A stretch of 64,000 bases of DNA from JBEBVQ01 sp037190845 (GCA_037190845.1 JBBCJI010000005.1:62001-126000), one strand, 5' to 3'; positions 7,296-16,194 are shown, counted from the first letter of the stretch. Numbers and translations: made by a program. The notes: generated by a model from the letters alone, not told the origin.

Positions 7296-8879
7296 TTATG
7301 TTTTGTTAAATATCTTGCTTCTTAAAAGTTTGAGCAGCCAATCTCTTTCTTTAGCGTTCAGGCCAATAAAATATACTAATACCAATAGTATTGCTTCTAA
7401 GAAGATGGTCGTTTTTATTAAATGGTATAGATCATGTTGAATCCCTGTACTTCCCGATATGGTCAATGTGATTAAAAATAAAAATACGCTCCCTACGGAC
7501 ACAAAATACATCAGGAATGGCCCCTTGTTGAAATGGAGATACTTATTTATAAAATAATATCGAAACAACTGATTTATCAAAGATATGACAAATTTGCCGG
7601 CCAATACAGATGCCGGGGAATATCCCATTTTTAATAGTACAAAAGCTACAGGAAGTACCAGTAAGTTTATTGCAGTAAGAACAATATTGTACGCTTTTAT
7701 ACTTCCGATTGCCTGTGCCGATATCCAGAATGGACCGGCCAGTGCATCTACAAGAGAAATCAGTATAATAATTCGTATAAAGTCTGCAGTATAGGATGGC
7801 ACTGTTGGACCCAGCCATAAAGCCAGTAATGAATCTGTAAAATACAGTAAAGGAACAGCAAGCATGGCCATTAGGAAAAGCGAATATTTTGAGGTGTTCA
7901 ATACCAGATCTTTATGCCGCTTAATATCCTTTTCTGCATAGGATTGGATCAACTGAGACCTGAATGCAATCTGAAAATTCGAGACAAATGAGTATACTGC
8001 TGCGTTTACCTGATTGGCGAGCCCCATTGCCGCATTCACCACAACTCCTATAAATATGTTCAAAATCATATTTAAACCTTGAGATGCACCTACTACCGCG
8101 ACCTGCCCGAATACCATCCAACCGGAAAAGGAGATCAATTCTTTGTATAGCTTACGATCTTTATAATAGCGATACGTAGTTTGTATTTTGAAGTTTTTAA
8201 TGCTATAAAGATAGTATATGAAATTTGAGCAAAAAGTAATTAACATAAGCAACACAGCATATGTGATAAGGACATCTTTATCTGAAAACAGATATAATGA
8301 AAAAACTGCCACTAATTTGGCCAGGTTTTCAAAAATGCCAAAGAATGCATAGTAAGACATTTTCTCGTATGCGATAACTATTGCATCATACGGTATTCGT
8401 ATAATACCAACGGCTGTTGTAAGTATTGAGATCTGATATACGACATTTGCAGCGTACATGCGTTCCGGAGGAATATTTAAATGTTCATTTAAGAACCATA
8501 AACCTATTGTTTCAGCGAAAAAAATAACAATTACTGCTATCGCGAAATGGATGTTCAGGCTGGTGCAGAATACCTTATTAACTTGTTCCTTTAACCCTGA
8601 AGTTATTTCAACATTGATATATCGTTGGGTAGTAGCAGACATAGCACTGTTGAAGAAAGCAAATAATACCACAATACCACCTACCAGATTATAGATCCCA
8701 AAATCATCTACGCCTAAGACCTGTAAAATAACCCTTGATGTATACAAACTAACGCCCATGATAAAAAACATCCTGAAATACAGAAACAGGGTATTCTTTA
8801 TGATCCTTGTATTAGATGACACGGGCTTTTTTAATTTGTTGCAAATATGCAATGTTATTTTGGAAGAAGCGGCGAACAA
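7296..8879 (-). CDS. Wzx-type polysaccharide flippase
   Basis: A polytopic membrane protein of 527 aa or less, of the Wzx/MATE-like polysaccharide exporter type that moves lipid-linked glycan units across the inner membrane. Typical N-terminal pattern: NTRIIKNTLFLYFRMFF, then GVSLYTSRVILQVLGVDDFG. About 12-14 hydrophobic segments follow, with RQ/TTQRYIN after the second. The frame opens with an ATG at 8879; a GTG at 8822 (before SSNTRIIKN) is a plausible alternative because homologues begin close to that motif. It is AT-rich, like the aldolase operon. Confidence 0.88.
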   Translation of the reverse strand: MFAASSKITLHICNKLKKPVSSNTRIIKNTLFLYFRMFFIMGVSLYTSRVILQVLGVDDFGIYNLVGGIVVLFAFFNSAMSATTQRYINVEITSGLKEQVNKVFCTSLNIHFAIAVIVIFFAETIGLWFLNEHLNIPPERMYAANVVYQISILTTAVGIIRIPYDAIVIAYEKMSYYAFFGIFENLAKLVAVFSLYLFSDKDVLITYAVLLMLITFCSNFIYYLYSIKNFKIQTTYRYYKDRKLYKELISFSGWMVFGQVAVVGASQGLNMILNIFIGVVVNAAMGLANQVNAAVYSFVSNFQIAFRSQLIQSYAEKDIKRHKDLVLNTSKYSLFLMAMLAVPLLYFTDSLLALWLGPTVPSYTADFIRIIILISLVDALAGPFWISAQAIGSIKAYNIVLTAINLLVLPVAFVLLKMGYSPASVLAGKFVISLINQLFRYYFINKYLHFNKGPFLMYFVSVGSVFLFLITLTISGSTGIQHDLYHLIKTTIFLEAILLVLVYFIGLNAKERDWLLKLLRSKIFNKT

Positions 8880-9012
8880 CAGTGCCGTTCCAAATCTGTT
8901 GTGCCAGATGTACAGCCTGTAAGCTGCCGTAATAGGTAGTGGCTTATGCTAAGCTGTATTTTGTTTTCATTCTATGTGTCAGTAAGCTAATATTAGCAGC
9001 GTAACACATGGT

Positions 9013-10584
9013 TTATGAGCGTTTTGATTTCGTGATATTGTTTGTCGCCCAACTCAGCATCATTAGCTCAAAAATTGCCGTCAGCGAGACCATCTCGAAC
9101 CAATAATCCACGAAAAAATATCCCAGGAGCATGCCGGTCATAATGAGTGCGTGCATGTGAAACCGGTTCTGCCTCAGGAAATAAAGAACATAGCAGAAAA
9201 AAAACAGGCATAGCCCGATTAATCCATATTCACCTCCCAACTGACTGTATACATTACCCGGAAGTTGTGTGACGGAATGAAATTCCGAAGTATGAGCATA
9301 GACATATACCCATATATACAGTTGGTATACCAGAAAGTCATGATGCACGTACAGGTAGTTTACCGGATAATTGCCATAAATGCCTAATCCGGTCATTTTT
9401 ACTGCAAGGTTGGATGCAAAGTTGCCCATACCGGCGCCGAGCAGAAAAGGGCGTATCCCGGAAGTCATATAGTCGCCGGTCTGTAGTAAGGCATACAGTT
9501 TGCCCGGCATACCGGAGGCGGCCAGCAGCGAGCTGTCGTAAGAGGCGCCATACCACTCCCGTACGGCCAGTCGTGCCAATCCGGTGTCTATACGTGTAGG
9601 GTTACTTGCTAAAATATAAGAATGCATCCGGCGCAAGTCGGTGATAACCATATTTGTACCTGGAATATGGAACTGTTTTTCTGTATCTTCATTTTCAGCC
9701 TGCACATTGTGCGTTGCACCCAATTGCGGCTTGGGTACACTCCAGCCGCCTTTTTTACCGGACGACATACCTGCCAGTTCCTGGTTGATCGTCTTATTGG
9801 CATATGATACATTCTGCATAGACAGAAAGCCGTATATTATGATAGCAGCCAGAGCAGTGATACCCGCATACAGTTTTACTTTCCGGTCGCGTATCAGTAT
9901 AATAACGGTAGCCAGGCAGACAAAGAGAAGGAGCATGCTGAAATTGCTGGTACAAAGTGCCGCCGTAAGCAGGCAAAGCATTACCCAGCCCAATTCTTTA
10001 CGGAACATGAAAAACAGTATGCCTGCCAGGTTAAGCGCTGCATTGGTAATGGAGCTGTCGCGGGATATGCCATAGATAAGATCTCCTGTGGATATGCCAT
10101 ATCCGTATGTATCATATAACCAGTAAGGCATCCAGCTTTGTGTTTTGATCATGGCCATTGCCAGATCAAAAAATGAAACCAGGGTATTCAGCAGGAAAAA
10201 TGCTTTGAGTGTGGATACAATACGTGTCCGCTCTGTATGTTTTACGGTGATTGTCAGTAAATAAAAGGCAGCCGCGGCAACCAGCCATTTCATCGTGCCT
10301 ATGGCGCATCCCCGCCAGTATCCGGGATCGGCAGGAGGGTCATTGAGCAGTGACGCCAGCAACCCTGCCGGGATGATCAGCAGGTAAAAGAGAAGTGGTC
10401 GTCCCGCTTTTACAGGAAAGGAATACCGGTTATAAAGCAGGTAACCTGCATACAGTACTACTGCGGCAAGCTTGAGATATAACTTTACATAAATAATGCC
10501 TGTTAAAAACAGCAACAAAGGCAGGGATACGGAAAGGATCCTCTGAGTCAGATTGTTAAAGGTTTTTTGAGGTACGGATGCCAT
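9013..10584 (-). CDS. Wzy-like polysaccharide polymerase or ligase membrane protein
   Basis: A 523-aa integral membrane protein with about 11-12 hydrophobic segments and one large extracytoplasmic loop (about residues 255-400), followed by a block reading NVYSQLGGEYGLIGL and a last pair of membrane helices. This topology and the GEYGLIGL-type block fit O-antigen polymerases/ligases (Wzy/WaaL). Neighbouring flippase and glycosyltransferase genes support a role in polymerising a surface polysaccharide. Sequence similarity in this class is weak, so polymerase versus ligase cannot be decided. Confidence 0.72.
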   Translation of the reverse strand: MASVPQKTFNNLTQRILSVSLPLLLFLTGIIYVKLYLKLAAVVLYAGYLLYNRYSFPVKAGRPLLFYLLIIPAGLLASLLNDPPADPGYWRGCAIGTMKWLVAAAAFYLLTITVKHTERTRIVSTLKAFFLLNTLVSFFDLAMAMIKTQSWMPYWLYDTYGYGISTGDLIYGISRDSSITNAALNLAGILFFMFRKELGWVMLCLLTAALCTSNFSMLLLFVCLATVIILIRDRKVKLYAGITALAAIIIYGFLSMQNVSYANKTINQELAGMSSGKKGGWSVPKPQLGATHNVQAENEDTEKQFHIPGTNMVITDLRRMHSYILASNPTRIDTGLARLAVREWYGASYDSSLLAASGMPGKLYALLQTGDYMTSGIRPFLLGAGMGNFASNLAVKMTGLGIYGNYPVNYLYVHHDFLVYQLYIWVYVYAHTSEFHSVTQLPGNVYSQLGGEYGLIGLCLFFFCYVLYFLRQNRFHMHALIMTGMLLGYFFVDYWFEMVSLTAIFELMMLSWATNNITKSKRS

Positions 10585-10671
10585 AAGGTAGGGTAACGAT
10601 ACCGCCGTGGCGGGAAATTTCGCCGCAAATGTCGGTGTTTTTTTTAATAAGCGCCGGGATTTAAATCATTC

Positions 10672-10822
10672 GGGTGCAATTCAAATTTTCGCTATCTTAA
10701 AACGTAATATTGTTTCGACGAGCTCAGAAACCGTCTTTTAATGTCGGTCATTGAGCCCTGAGCTTGTCGAAGGGTCGAAATGAATACCGTGAAGTAAAAA
10801 AGCGAAAATTTGAATGGCACCC
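10672..10822. mobile_element. MITE-like element, 151 bp, 22-bp TIRs, 8-bp target duplication
   Basis: The terminal inverted repeats are 10672-10693 and 10801-10822, beginning GGGTGCAATTCAAATTTTCG and matching at 21 of 22 positions. The element is flanked on both sides by AATCATTC (10664-10671 and 10823-10830), a perfect 8-bp direct repeat as expected from a transposon target duplication. There is no coding capacity. The inside holds a second palindrome (TTCGACGAGCTCAG near 10714 against CTGAGCTTGTCGAA near 10759). It lies in the 556-bp gene-free gap between the polymerase-like gene and the first GT4 gene. Confidence 0.8.
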
Positions 10823-11021
10823 AATCATTCCTGAATCATAGAATATTATCTTTTGTACGGACTGTTTAAGAAAAGATTATGCAGTTTTGGACTGATACGG
10901 GTAATAGTATTTACCAGTTCCTGTTTCTGCCTATAGTGATTGCAGGAATGTATATGCGTTTTTATTAGTATTTTTTCAGATGATACGTGAAGACCGTGTT
11001 TTAAAACCAGGGGTTTTGAAG

Positions 11022-11029
11022 TACTTTTG
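11022..11029 (+). promoter_or_regulatory. Probable -7 promoter element of the GT4 pair
   Basis: TACTTTTG matches TAnnTTTG. The sequence 19 nt upstream reads TTT rather than TTG. It implies an untranslated leader of roughly 100 nt that contains the TTAGCTAAT palindromes. Confidence 0.4.
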
Positions 11030-11045
11030 CGGCATCAATGAATTT

Positions 11046-11133
11046 TAATTAGCTAATGTGCTAATTAGCCGATTAGCTAATGACCCTCGCGACAGACATT
11101 CGCCAATCGGTATATTAGCTAATTGACTAATGA
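11046..11133. repeat. Palindromic repeat, TTAGCTAAT family
   Basis: Several copies of AGCTAAT/ATTAGC words (TTAGCTAATG, GCTAATTAGC, GATTAGCTAATG, ATTAGCTAATTG) lie just before the GT4 gene and can fold into alternative hairpins. A shorter unit of the same words occurs at 63122-63150 before another gene. Confidence 0.6.
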
Positions 11134-11140
11134 ACAGATC

Positions 11141-12244
11141 ATGAAAGTCGCATTTATTGCCCGCACCACGTTATATACCTCGCCGGGAGGCGATACGCAC
11201 CAGATAGATATGACGGCACGTTATCTCCGCCGGTTGAATGTGGGTGTGGATATTTATCTGGCCGACGAGACAGTTAATTATGTGCAATATGATCTGCTGC
11301 ATTTTTTTAACATTATCCGTCCTGCAGATGTACTGCCTCATATCCGTAACACGTCGAAGCCGTTTGTGATCTCGACCATATTTGTGGATTATGGTGAATT
11401 TGAAAAGAAGAACAGAAAGGGCATTGCAGGCATTGCTACCCGGCTGTTTTCTGCAGATGGCCTGGAATATCTCAAAGTATTTGCCCGCTGGGTAAAAAAC
11501 GGAGACCGGCCAGGGAGTATGGCCTATATATGGAATGGGCACCGGCGCTCAGTGCAAAAGCTGATACGTGAGGCCGCGATGCTGTTACCCAATTCACATA
11601 GCGAATACAAGCGACTGGAAGAAAAATACCAGATACGACAGGCGTATCATCTGGTACCGAACGGTATTGATACGGACATCTGTCAAAAGGAGTACCCTGA
11701 ATTACCGGAATATAAAAATGCAGTCTTGTGCATGGCGCGGATCGAAGGGCGCAAGAATCAGTTGCACCTGATACAGGCATTGAAAAACACATCGTATCGC
11801 CTGTTTATTCACGGCAAGCCTTCTCCCAATCATCAGGGATATTATGAGCAGTGTGTAGCGGCCGCTGCAGGATCGGATAATATCAGGGTGAAAAGTTGGC
11901 TGGATGGTGATGGATTATATGCTGCATACTATAATGCCAAAGTGCATATATTGCCCAGCTATTTTGAAACAACCGGATTATCTTCGCTCGAAGCTGCGGT
12001 GATGGGGTGTAATATTGTAATAACCGATAAAGGAGATACCCGCGAATATTTTGGTGATGATGCCTGGTATTGCAATCCTGACGATCCTGATTCGATTCGG
12101 CAGGCCGTGGAAGCAGCCTGGGTTGCACCCTATAATGAAGCATTTCGCGAGCGGATACTGAAAGAGTTTACCTGGGAACGGGCTGCACAGGAAACACTTG
12201 CAGCATATAAAAAAGTACTGACGAGAGAGAATGAGTTAATTTGA
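11141..12244 (+). CDS. Family 4 glycosyltransferase
   Basis: A GT-B-fold transferase of 367 aa. The ATG at 11141 (MKVAFIARTT) is preferred over a TTG at 11123 because GT4 proteins begin at the first beta strand. N-terminal glycine-rich acceptor loop: TSPGGDTHQID. C-terminal donor domain: LVPNGIDTDI, then MARIEGRKNQLHLI, SYFETTGLSSLEAAVMGCN, with the conserved Glu of the ExFGxxxxE-type motif. It ends in ENELI, and the TTTGAAAAT repeat starts at its stop. Probably works with the next gene on the same surface glycan. Confidence 0.9.
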   Translation: MKVAFIARTTLYTSPGGDTHQIDMTARYLRRLNVGVDIYLADETVNYVQYDLLHFFNIIRPADVLPHIRNTSKPFVISTIFVDYGEFEKKNRKGIAGIATRLFSADGLEYLKVFARWVKNGDRPGSMAYIWNGHRRSVQKLIREAAMLLPNSHSEYKRLEEKYQIRQAYHLVPNGIDTDICQKEYPELPEYKNAVLCMARIEGRKNQLHLIQALKNTSYRLFIHGKPSPNHQGYYEQCVAAAAGSDNIRVKSWLDGDGLYAAYYNAKVHILPSYFETTGLSSLEAAVMGCNIVITDKGDTREYFGDDAWYCNPDDPDSIRQAVEAAWVAPYNEAFRERILKEFTWERAAQETLAAYKKVLTRENELI

Positions 12245-12305
12245 AAATTTGGAAATTTGAAAATGAGGGTAATACCTGTGATAACATGTACATTTTCAAA
12301 TTAAT
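12241..12305. repeat. Palindromic repeat, TTTGAAAAT family (copy 1)
   Basis: The words TTGAAAATTTGGAAATTTGA and AAATG, then a spacer, then CATTTTCAAATT. The arms AATTTGAAAATG (12254-12265) and CATTTTCAAATT (12291-12302) are exact complements. It starts at the GT4 stop codon and ends just before the next GTG start. Confidence 0.75.
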
Positions 12306-12317
12306 AAGCAAAAATTT

Positions 12318-13430
12318 GTGATCAACGACAGACAACTGAAGATCGGGATTCTGGGAACACGGGGAATCCCCAACCGCTATGGCGGATTTGAGCAGTGCGC
12401 TGAATACCTGGCGCAGGGTCTGGTACAGAAAGGCCACAAGGTATGGGTATACAATGCGCACAATCATGAATACCGGCATAATGAATGGAATGGTGTGCAT
12501 CTCGTTCATTGTTACGACCCCGAATATAAGATTGGTACTGCCGGACAGTTTATCTATGATTTCAATTGCATTAATGACGCACGTAAAAGGGGGTTCGATG
12601 TAGTGCTGCAGCTGGGGTATACCAGCAGCTCCGTCTGGCACTGGCGCTGGCCGCACAAGGCACAAAATATAGTTAATATGGACGGGCTTGAGTGGAAGCG
12701 CAGTAAATACAGTCGTACGGTGCAGCGTTTTCTGAAGGCGGCGGAACGGTGGGCCGCCCATCATGGAGATATGCTGATTGCGGACTCCCGTGGTATACAG
12801 GAACATCTGGTCGCAACATACGGCAAGCAGTCGGTCTTCATACCTTATGGCGCCGAAATATTTGAAAATCCGGACAAGCAGGTAGTAGAGTCTTTTGGAC
12901 TTAACCCGTTCTCCTATCATCTGCTCATTGCCAGAATGGAGCCGGAAAATAATATCGAAATGATCATCCGGGGCCACCTTGTATCAGGTACAGAAACACC
13001 TCTTGTAATCGTGGGAAAAACCCAGAATACATTTGGCTCGTACCTGAGAGAAAATTATGGGGATGATCCACGGCTGGTATTTGCCGGTGCAATATACGAT
13101 CAGGTTGTTATCAATAATCTTAGGTATTATTCAGCGTTTTATTTTCACGGGCATTCGGTAGGTGGTACTAACCCTTCGCTACTCGAAGCAATGGGATGTA
13201 ATGCGTTGATCGCCGCACACGATAACCTTTTTAATAAAAGCATTCTTGAAGACGATGCGTTTTATTTTTCCAGCCCTGATGATGTCACCAGGCTGATCAA
13301 AAGTTTCCCCGGCAAATTCCGTTTTGCCAGCCTGATTGCGCGCAACCAAGAGAAGATCCGGTCCCGCTATAACTGGCCCTCCGTGGTGGATGCTTACGAG
13401 CAGGCGATGTTTCAGGTGCTGAAGCAATAA
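12318..13430 (+). CDS. Family 4 glycosyltransferase with DUF1972-type N-terminus
   Basis: A 370-aa GT-B transferase of the type annotated as rhamnosyl- or mannosyl-transferase-like with a DUF1972 N-terminal domain: KIGILGTRGIPNRYGGFEQ at residues 8-26 is the hallmark. Later blocks are NMDGLEWKRSKYS, SRGIQEHL, PYGAEIF, LLIARMEPENNIEMIIRG and HSVGGTNPSLLEAMGCNALI. The frame starts with GTG at 12318 directly after the repeat; no in-frame ATG lies between it and the conserved motif. It probably forms an operon with the upstream GT4 gene. The sugar donor is unknown. Confidence 0.9.
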   Translation: MINDRQLKIGILGTRGIPNRYGGFEQCAEYLAQGLVQKGHKVWVYNAHNHEYRHNEWNGVHLVHCYDPEYKIGTAGQFIYDFNCINDARKRGFDVVLQLGYTSSSVWHWRWPHKAQNIVNMDGLEWKRSKYSRTVQRFLKAAERWAAHHGDMLIADSRGIQEHLVATYGKQSVFIPYGAEIFENPDKQVVESFGLNPFSYHLLIARMEPENNIEMIIRGHLVSGTETPLVIVGKTQNTFGSYLRENYGDDPRLVFAGAIYDQVVINNLRYYSAFYFHGHSVGGTNPSLLEAMGCNALIAAHDNLFNKSILEDDAFYFSSPDDVTRLIKSFPGKFRFASLIARNQEKIRSRYNWPSVVDAYEQAMFQVLKQ

Positions 13431-13471
13431 TTGTAACTCTCCTCGGCAGGCTCTATACAGCTAAATTCTGT

Positions 13472-14245
13472 TTAGCTGCGGGCGCCCGCTTTGAACGCCT
13501 GTATTGCATTGCGTGTAAAGTCGCTCAGCACCAGCCGTCCGCTGATAGCTGCCCGTTCTGCCAGCAATGTATCCCAGTGTTCCGTTCCCTGCCAGCATAT
13601 CCTCTTAAGCTCCCGCATGGCTTCGGGACTGCTGGCTGCAAGGCGATTGGCCAGGCTGCTTACGGCTTCATCCAACTCTCCGATATTATTATGTATCTGT
13701 GCGTAGAGGCCGTGCTTTTTGGCCCATTCGGCAGTCCGCCATTGGGTGGCATCTATAGCAAGTTGTGAGAATGCCGACAAGCCCATTTTCCGTTCTACTG
13801 CCGGGCCTACAACAAAAGGTCCGATTCCTACCGCCAACTCGCTGAGCTTGACAGAAGCGCCTTCCGTGGCCAGTGTATAATCACACGCCGCTGCCAGGCC
13901 TACGCCACCGCCGACAGCCTTTCCCTGTACCCGGCCGATGACCAGTTTATGGCATTTCCGTACGGCATTGATCACATGCGCAAATCCACTGAAGAATTGT
14001 AGTCCCTCAGCTTCATTGCTGATCGCTACCAGCTCGTCGAATGAGGCGCCGGCACAAAAAGTTTTTTCTCCGGCACTGCGCATAATGATCACTTTAACCC
14101 GCTCGTCTGTACCGGCATTATTAATATGTTGTGCCAGGTCGTTTAAAATGGTTCCCGGAAGAGAATTGCCGGCAGGGTGGTAGAACTCGATCGTAGCGAT
14201 TTCCTGATCTGTTGTGGTAAGGACATGACCGTTGGTATGCTGCAT
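13472..14245 (-). CDS. Enoyl-CoA hydratase/isomerase family protein
   Basis: A crotonase-fold enzyme of 257 aa. The ATG at 14245 (MQHTNGHV) was chosen; the frame extends to 14296, but that part overlaps the terminator at 14291-14330. Family landmarks: FYHPAGNSL, KVIIMRSAGEKTFCAGASFDEL (oxyanion-hole region), GRVQGKAVGGGVGLAAACDYTLATE and ELAVGIGPFVVGPAVERKMG. The Glu found in hydratases at the second oxyanion block is not obvious, so isomerase or methylglutaconyl-CoA-hydratase-like chemistry is equally possible. It stands alone downstream of the ftsZ terminator. Confidence 0.87.
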   Translation of the reverse strand: MQHTNGHVLTTTDQEIATIEFYHPAGNSLPGTILNDLAQHINNAGTDERVKVIIMRSAGEKTFCAGASFDELVAISNEAEGLQFFSGFAHVINAVRKCHKLVIGRVQGKAVGGGVGLAAACDYTLATEGASVKLSELAVGIGPFVVGPAVERKMGLSAFSQLAIDATQWRTAEWAKKHGLYAQIHNNIGELDEAVSSLANRLAASSPEAMRELKRICWQGTEHWDTLLAERAAISGRLVLSDFTRNAIQAFKAGARS

Positions 14246-14290
14246 GATTTGACTTTTTGTAGCGCAAATATCAATAAAACTTGCAGGAAA

Positions 14291-14330
14291 AAACAAGCTC
14301 CCGCTAAAAAACGGGAGCTTGTTTTATTTT
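14291..14330 (-). terminator. Rho-independent terminator after ftsZ (bidirectional shape)
   Basis: A perfect 13-bp stem, AAACAAGCTCCCG (14291-14303) against CGGGAGCTTGTTT (14312-14324), with an 8-nt loop and T-rich runs on both strands. It lies about 90 bp beyond the ftsZ stop and before the enoyl-CoA hydratase start, closing the dcw transcription unit. Confidence 0.85.
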
Positions 14331-14412
14331 AATTTGAAAATTTGAAAATGAGCTAATTTGAAAATGTTCCTGCTATCTATAACGCGGTATCATGCTCAAG
14401 TTTTCAAATTGC
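14331..14412. repeat. Palindromic repeat, TTTGAAAAT family (copy 2)
   Basis: AATTTGAAAATTTGAAAATG, GAGCTAATTTGAAAATG and, after a spacer, TTTTCAAATT (14401-14410). It fills the space between the terminator and the ftsZ stop codon. Confidence 0.7.
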
Positions 14413-14416
14413 TTCA

Positions 14417-16069
14417 TTAATCCGGCTTCTTACCATCCAGGAATGTATTTATGGTTTGTATGGATGCCTGTTGCTGCTGCTGTTCGTTCTGGAAGCCTAC
14501 AGAGTAGCCGCTGTAAAAAGTATCGGAGGCTGGTCTGTTGTCGTCAATGTTCATATTCTTTCGTACATAGGCAGGTACATTTTCCATATCCTCCTGGTGC
14601 TCGTTATCCCGGATGTTGAAGCTCATACGACGGAGGCGTTCGGCACGTTCTTCAAGTGCTCTTTTTTGTTCTTCGAAACGTTGCTTTTCTTCTATTTCTT
14701 CCGGTGTAAGTACCCGCTCCCCGATTTTCATTTCAGCAACTGCCGGTTTCTCCTGCAGTGGCGCTTCATTCTTTATGGTGAGCTGTAGTGAAGTTCCGTT
14801 GCCTTCTGTGGGTTTTGCTTCCTGTTGTATTGGAGCAATGTTTCCCTCCGTTTCTGTGAGCTTCAGGTTATATACTTCCTTTGCTTCCGTTGTGTTGCGC
14901 TCCGTTACAGCTGTAGTGCTGGTAGGAAGTGGCAGGCTGCTGCGTTCAGCAGGCATTTCTACCAGCACCGGGGCCAGCGGATCTGCTTTGACGGTTGTCG
15001 CCGGAGTGATGCCGGTTGCCAGCTTGTCTGTGGATACGGATTCCCCGAGTTGTACCACGATTTTTTCCGGTTCATTGCTCTTGACCGGTATTTCTGATAT
15101 TTCCTTGTGATTGAATCCTGTGGCGATAATGGTTACGGCGATCCGGTCTTCCAGATTGGGGTCATGTCCCATGCCGAGGATCACATCACAGGTATCTCCC
15201 GCCTGTTGCTGTACATAAGCCTGGATGGCTTCCGCTTCATCCATAGTATGTTCAAACTCACCGGCAGCAGAGGTGATGTTCAGCAGTATCCATTTGGCTC
15301 CGCTGATGTCGTTGTCGTTGAGCAGGGGCGAGTTGAGCGCCTGTTCGACAGCATGCAGTGCACGGTTCTCGCCTGATACGGCTGCATTTCCGAGAATGGC
15401 CACACCACCGTTTTTCATGACGGTGCATACATCCGCGAAGTCCACGTTGATCTGGCCGGTAGTATTGATTACATCTGTGATACATTTTGCAGCGGTAGCC
15501 AATACGTCATCAGCCATGGCAAATGCTTTTGTGAAGGGCAGGTTGCCGAATTGCTGACGAAGCTTATCATTCGAGATAATGAGGATCGTATCTACATGTT
15601 CGCGCATCCGGTCAATGCCTTCCTGTGCCTGCTTCATACGCTTCCGCCCTTCGTAGGTGAAGGGTAGGGTAACGATACCCACAGTGAGGATACCCAGTTC
15701 TCTGCATATCTTAGCCAGTACCGGTGCGCCGCCCGTACCGGTTCCGCCGCCCATGCCCGCTGTTACGAATGCCATGCGGGTATTCACCTTGAGTATTTTG
15801 GAAATATCTTCCAGACTTTCTTCGCTGGCTCTCATCCCGATCTCGGGGTTAGCTCCTGCCCCGAGTCCTTGTGTAAGATGTGGGCCGAGCTGGATCTTAT
15901 TCGGAACCGGACTTAACGCCAGCGCCTGGGAATCTGTATTGCAGACTACAAAGTCTACGCCTTCGATGCCCAGATTATACATGTAGTTTACCGCATTGCC
16001 GCCGCCGCCGCCAACACCGATTACTTTAATGATGGAAGATTGATTCTTCGGGATTTCAAAATGTATCAT
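14417..16069 (-). CDS. ftsZ: Cell division protein FtsZ
   Basis: The tubulin-like GTPase that forms the Z-ring. The GTP-binding signature GMGGGTGTGGAP is near residues 104-115, preceded by IKVIGVGGGGGNAVNYM at the N-terminus; the T7 synergy region NVDFADVCTVMKNGG is intact. At 550 aa it is long: the conserved core ends near 320, followed by a linker of about 150 residues rich in Thr, Glu and Pro. The FtsA-binding-type peptide NVPAYVRKN lies near residue 497, and a further tail of about 45 residues with a glutamine run ends in FLDGKKPD. It is the last gene of the dcw cluster. Confidence 0.97.
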   Translation of the reverse strand: MIHFEIPKNQSSIIKVIGVGGGGGNAVNYMYNLGIEGVDFVVCNTDSQALALSPVPNKIQLGPHLTQGLGAGANPEIGMRASEESLEDISKILKVNTRMAFVTAGMGGGTGTGGAPVLAKICRELGILTVGIVTLPFTYEGRKRMKQAQEGIDRMREHVDTILIISNDKLRQQFGNLPFTKAFAMADDVLATAAKCITDVINTTGQINVDFADVCTVMKNGGVAILGNAAVSGENRALHAVEQALNSPLLNDNDISGAKWILLNITSAAGEFEHTMDEAEAIQAYVQQQAGDTCDVILGMGHDPNLEDRIAVTIIATGFNHKEISEIPVKSNEPEKIVVQLGESVSTDKLATGITPATTVKADPLAPVLVEMPAERSSLPLPTSTTAVTERNTTEAKEVYNLKLTETEGNIAPIQQEAKPTEGNGTSLQLTIKNEAPLQEKPAVAEMKIGERVLTPEEIEEKQRFEEQKRALEERAERLRRMSFNIRDNEHQEDMENVPAYVRKNMNIDDNRPASDTFYSGYSVGFQNEQQQQQASIQTINTFLDGKKPD

Positions 16070-16110
16070 AACGCTTTATTTTGTGGGTTAGTAATTGCTT
16101 GTTTAATGTG

Positions 16111-16194
16111 CTGATTTGAAAATCTGAAAATGTGGTAATGAATGATTCAGTATTCTTTATTATTTTCAAATTGCCACATTTTCAAATTAACTCA
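16111..16194. repeat. Palindromic repeat, TTTGAAAAT family (copy 3)
   Basis: GATTTGAAAATCTGAAAATG with GTGGTAATG on one side, and TATTTTCAAATTGCCACATT with TTCAAATTAAC on the other. The right arm abuts the ftsA stop codon. It lies between ftsA and ftsZ and may affect the ratio of the two transcripts. Confidence 0.7.

Noticed and set aside
12168..12977. 269-codon minus-strand frame across the two GT4 genes
   Set aside because: It runs through a palindromic repeat and two conserved plus-strand genes; no recognisable protein.
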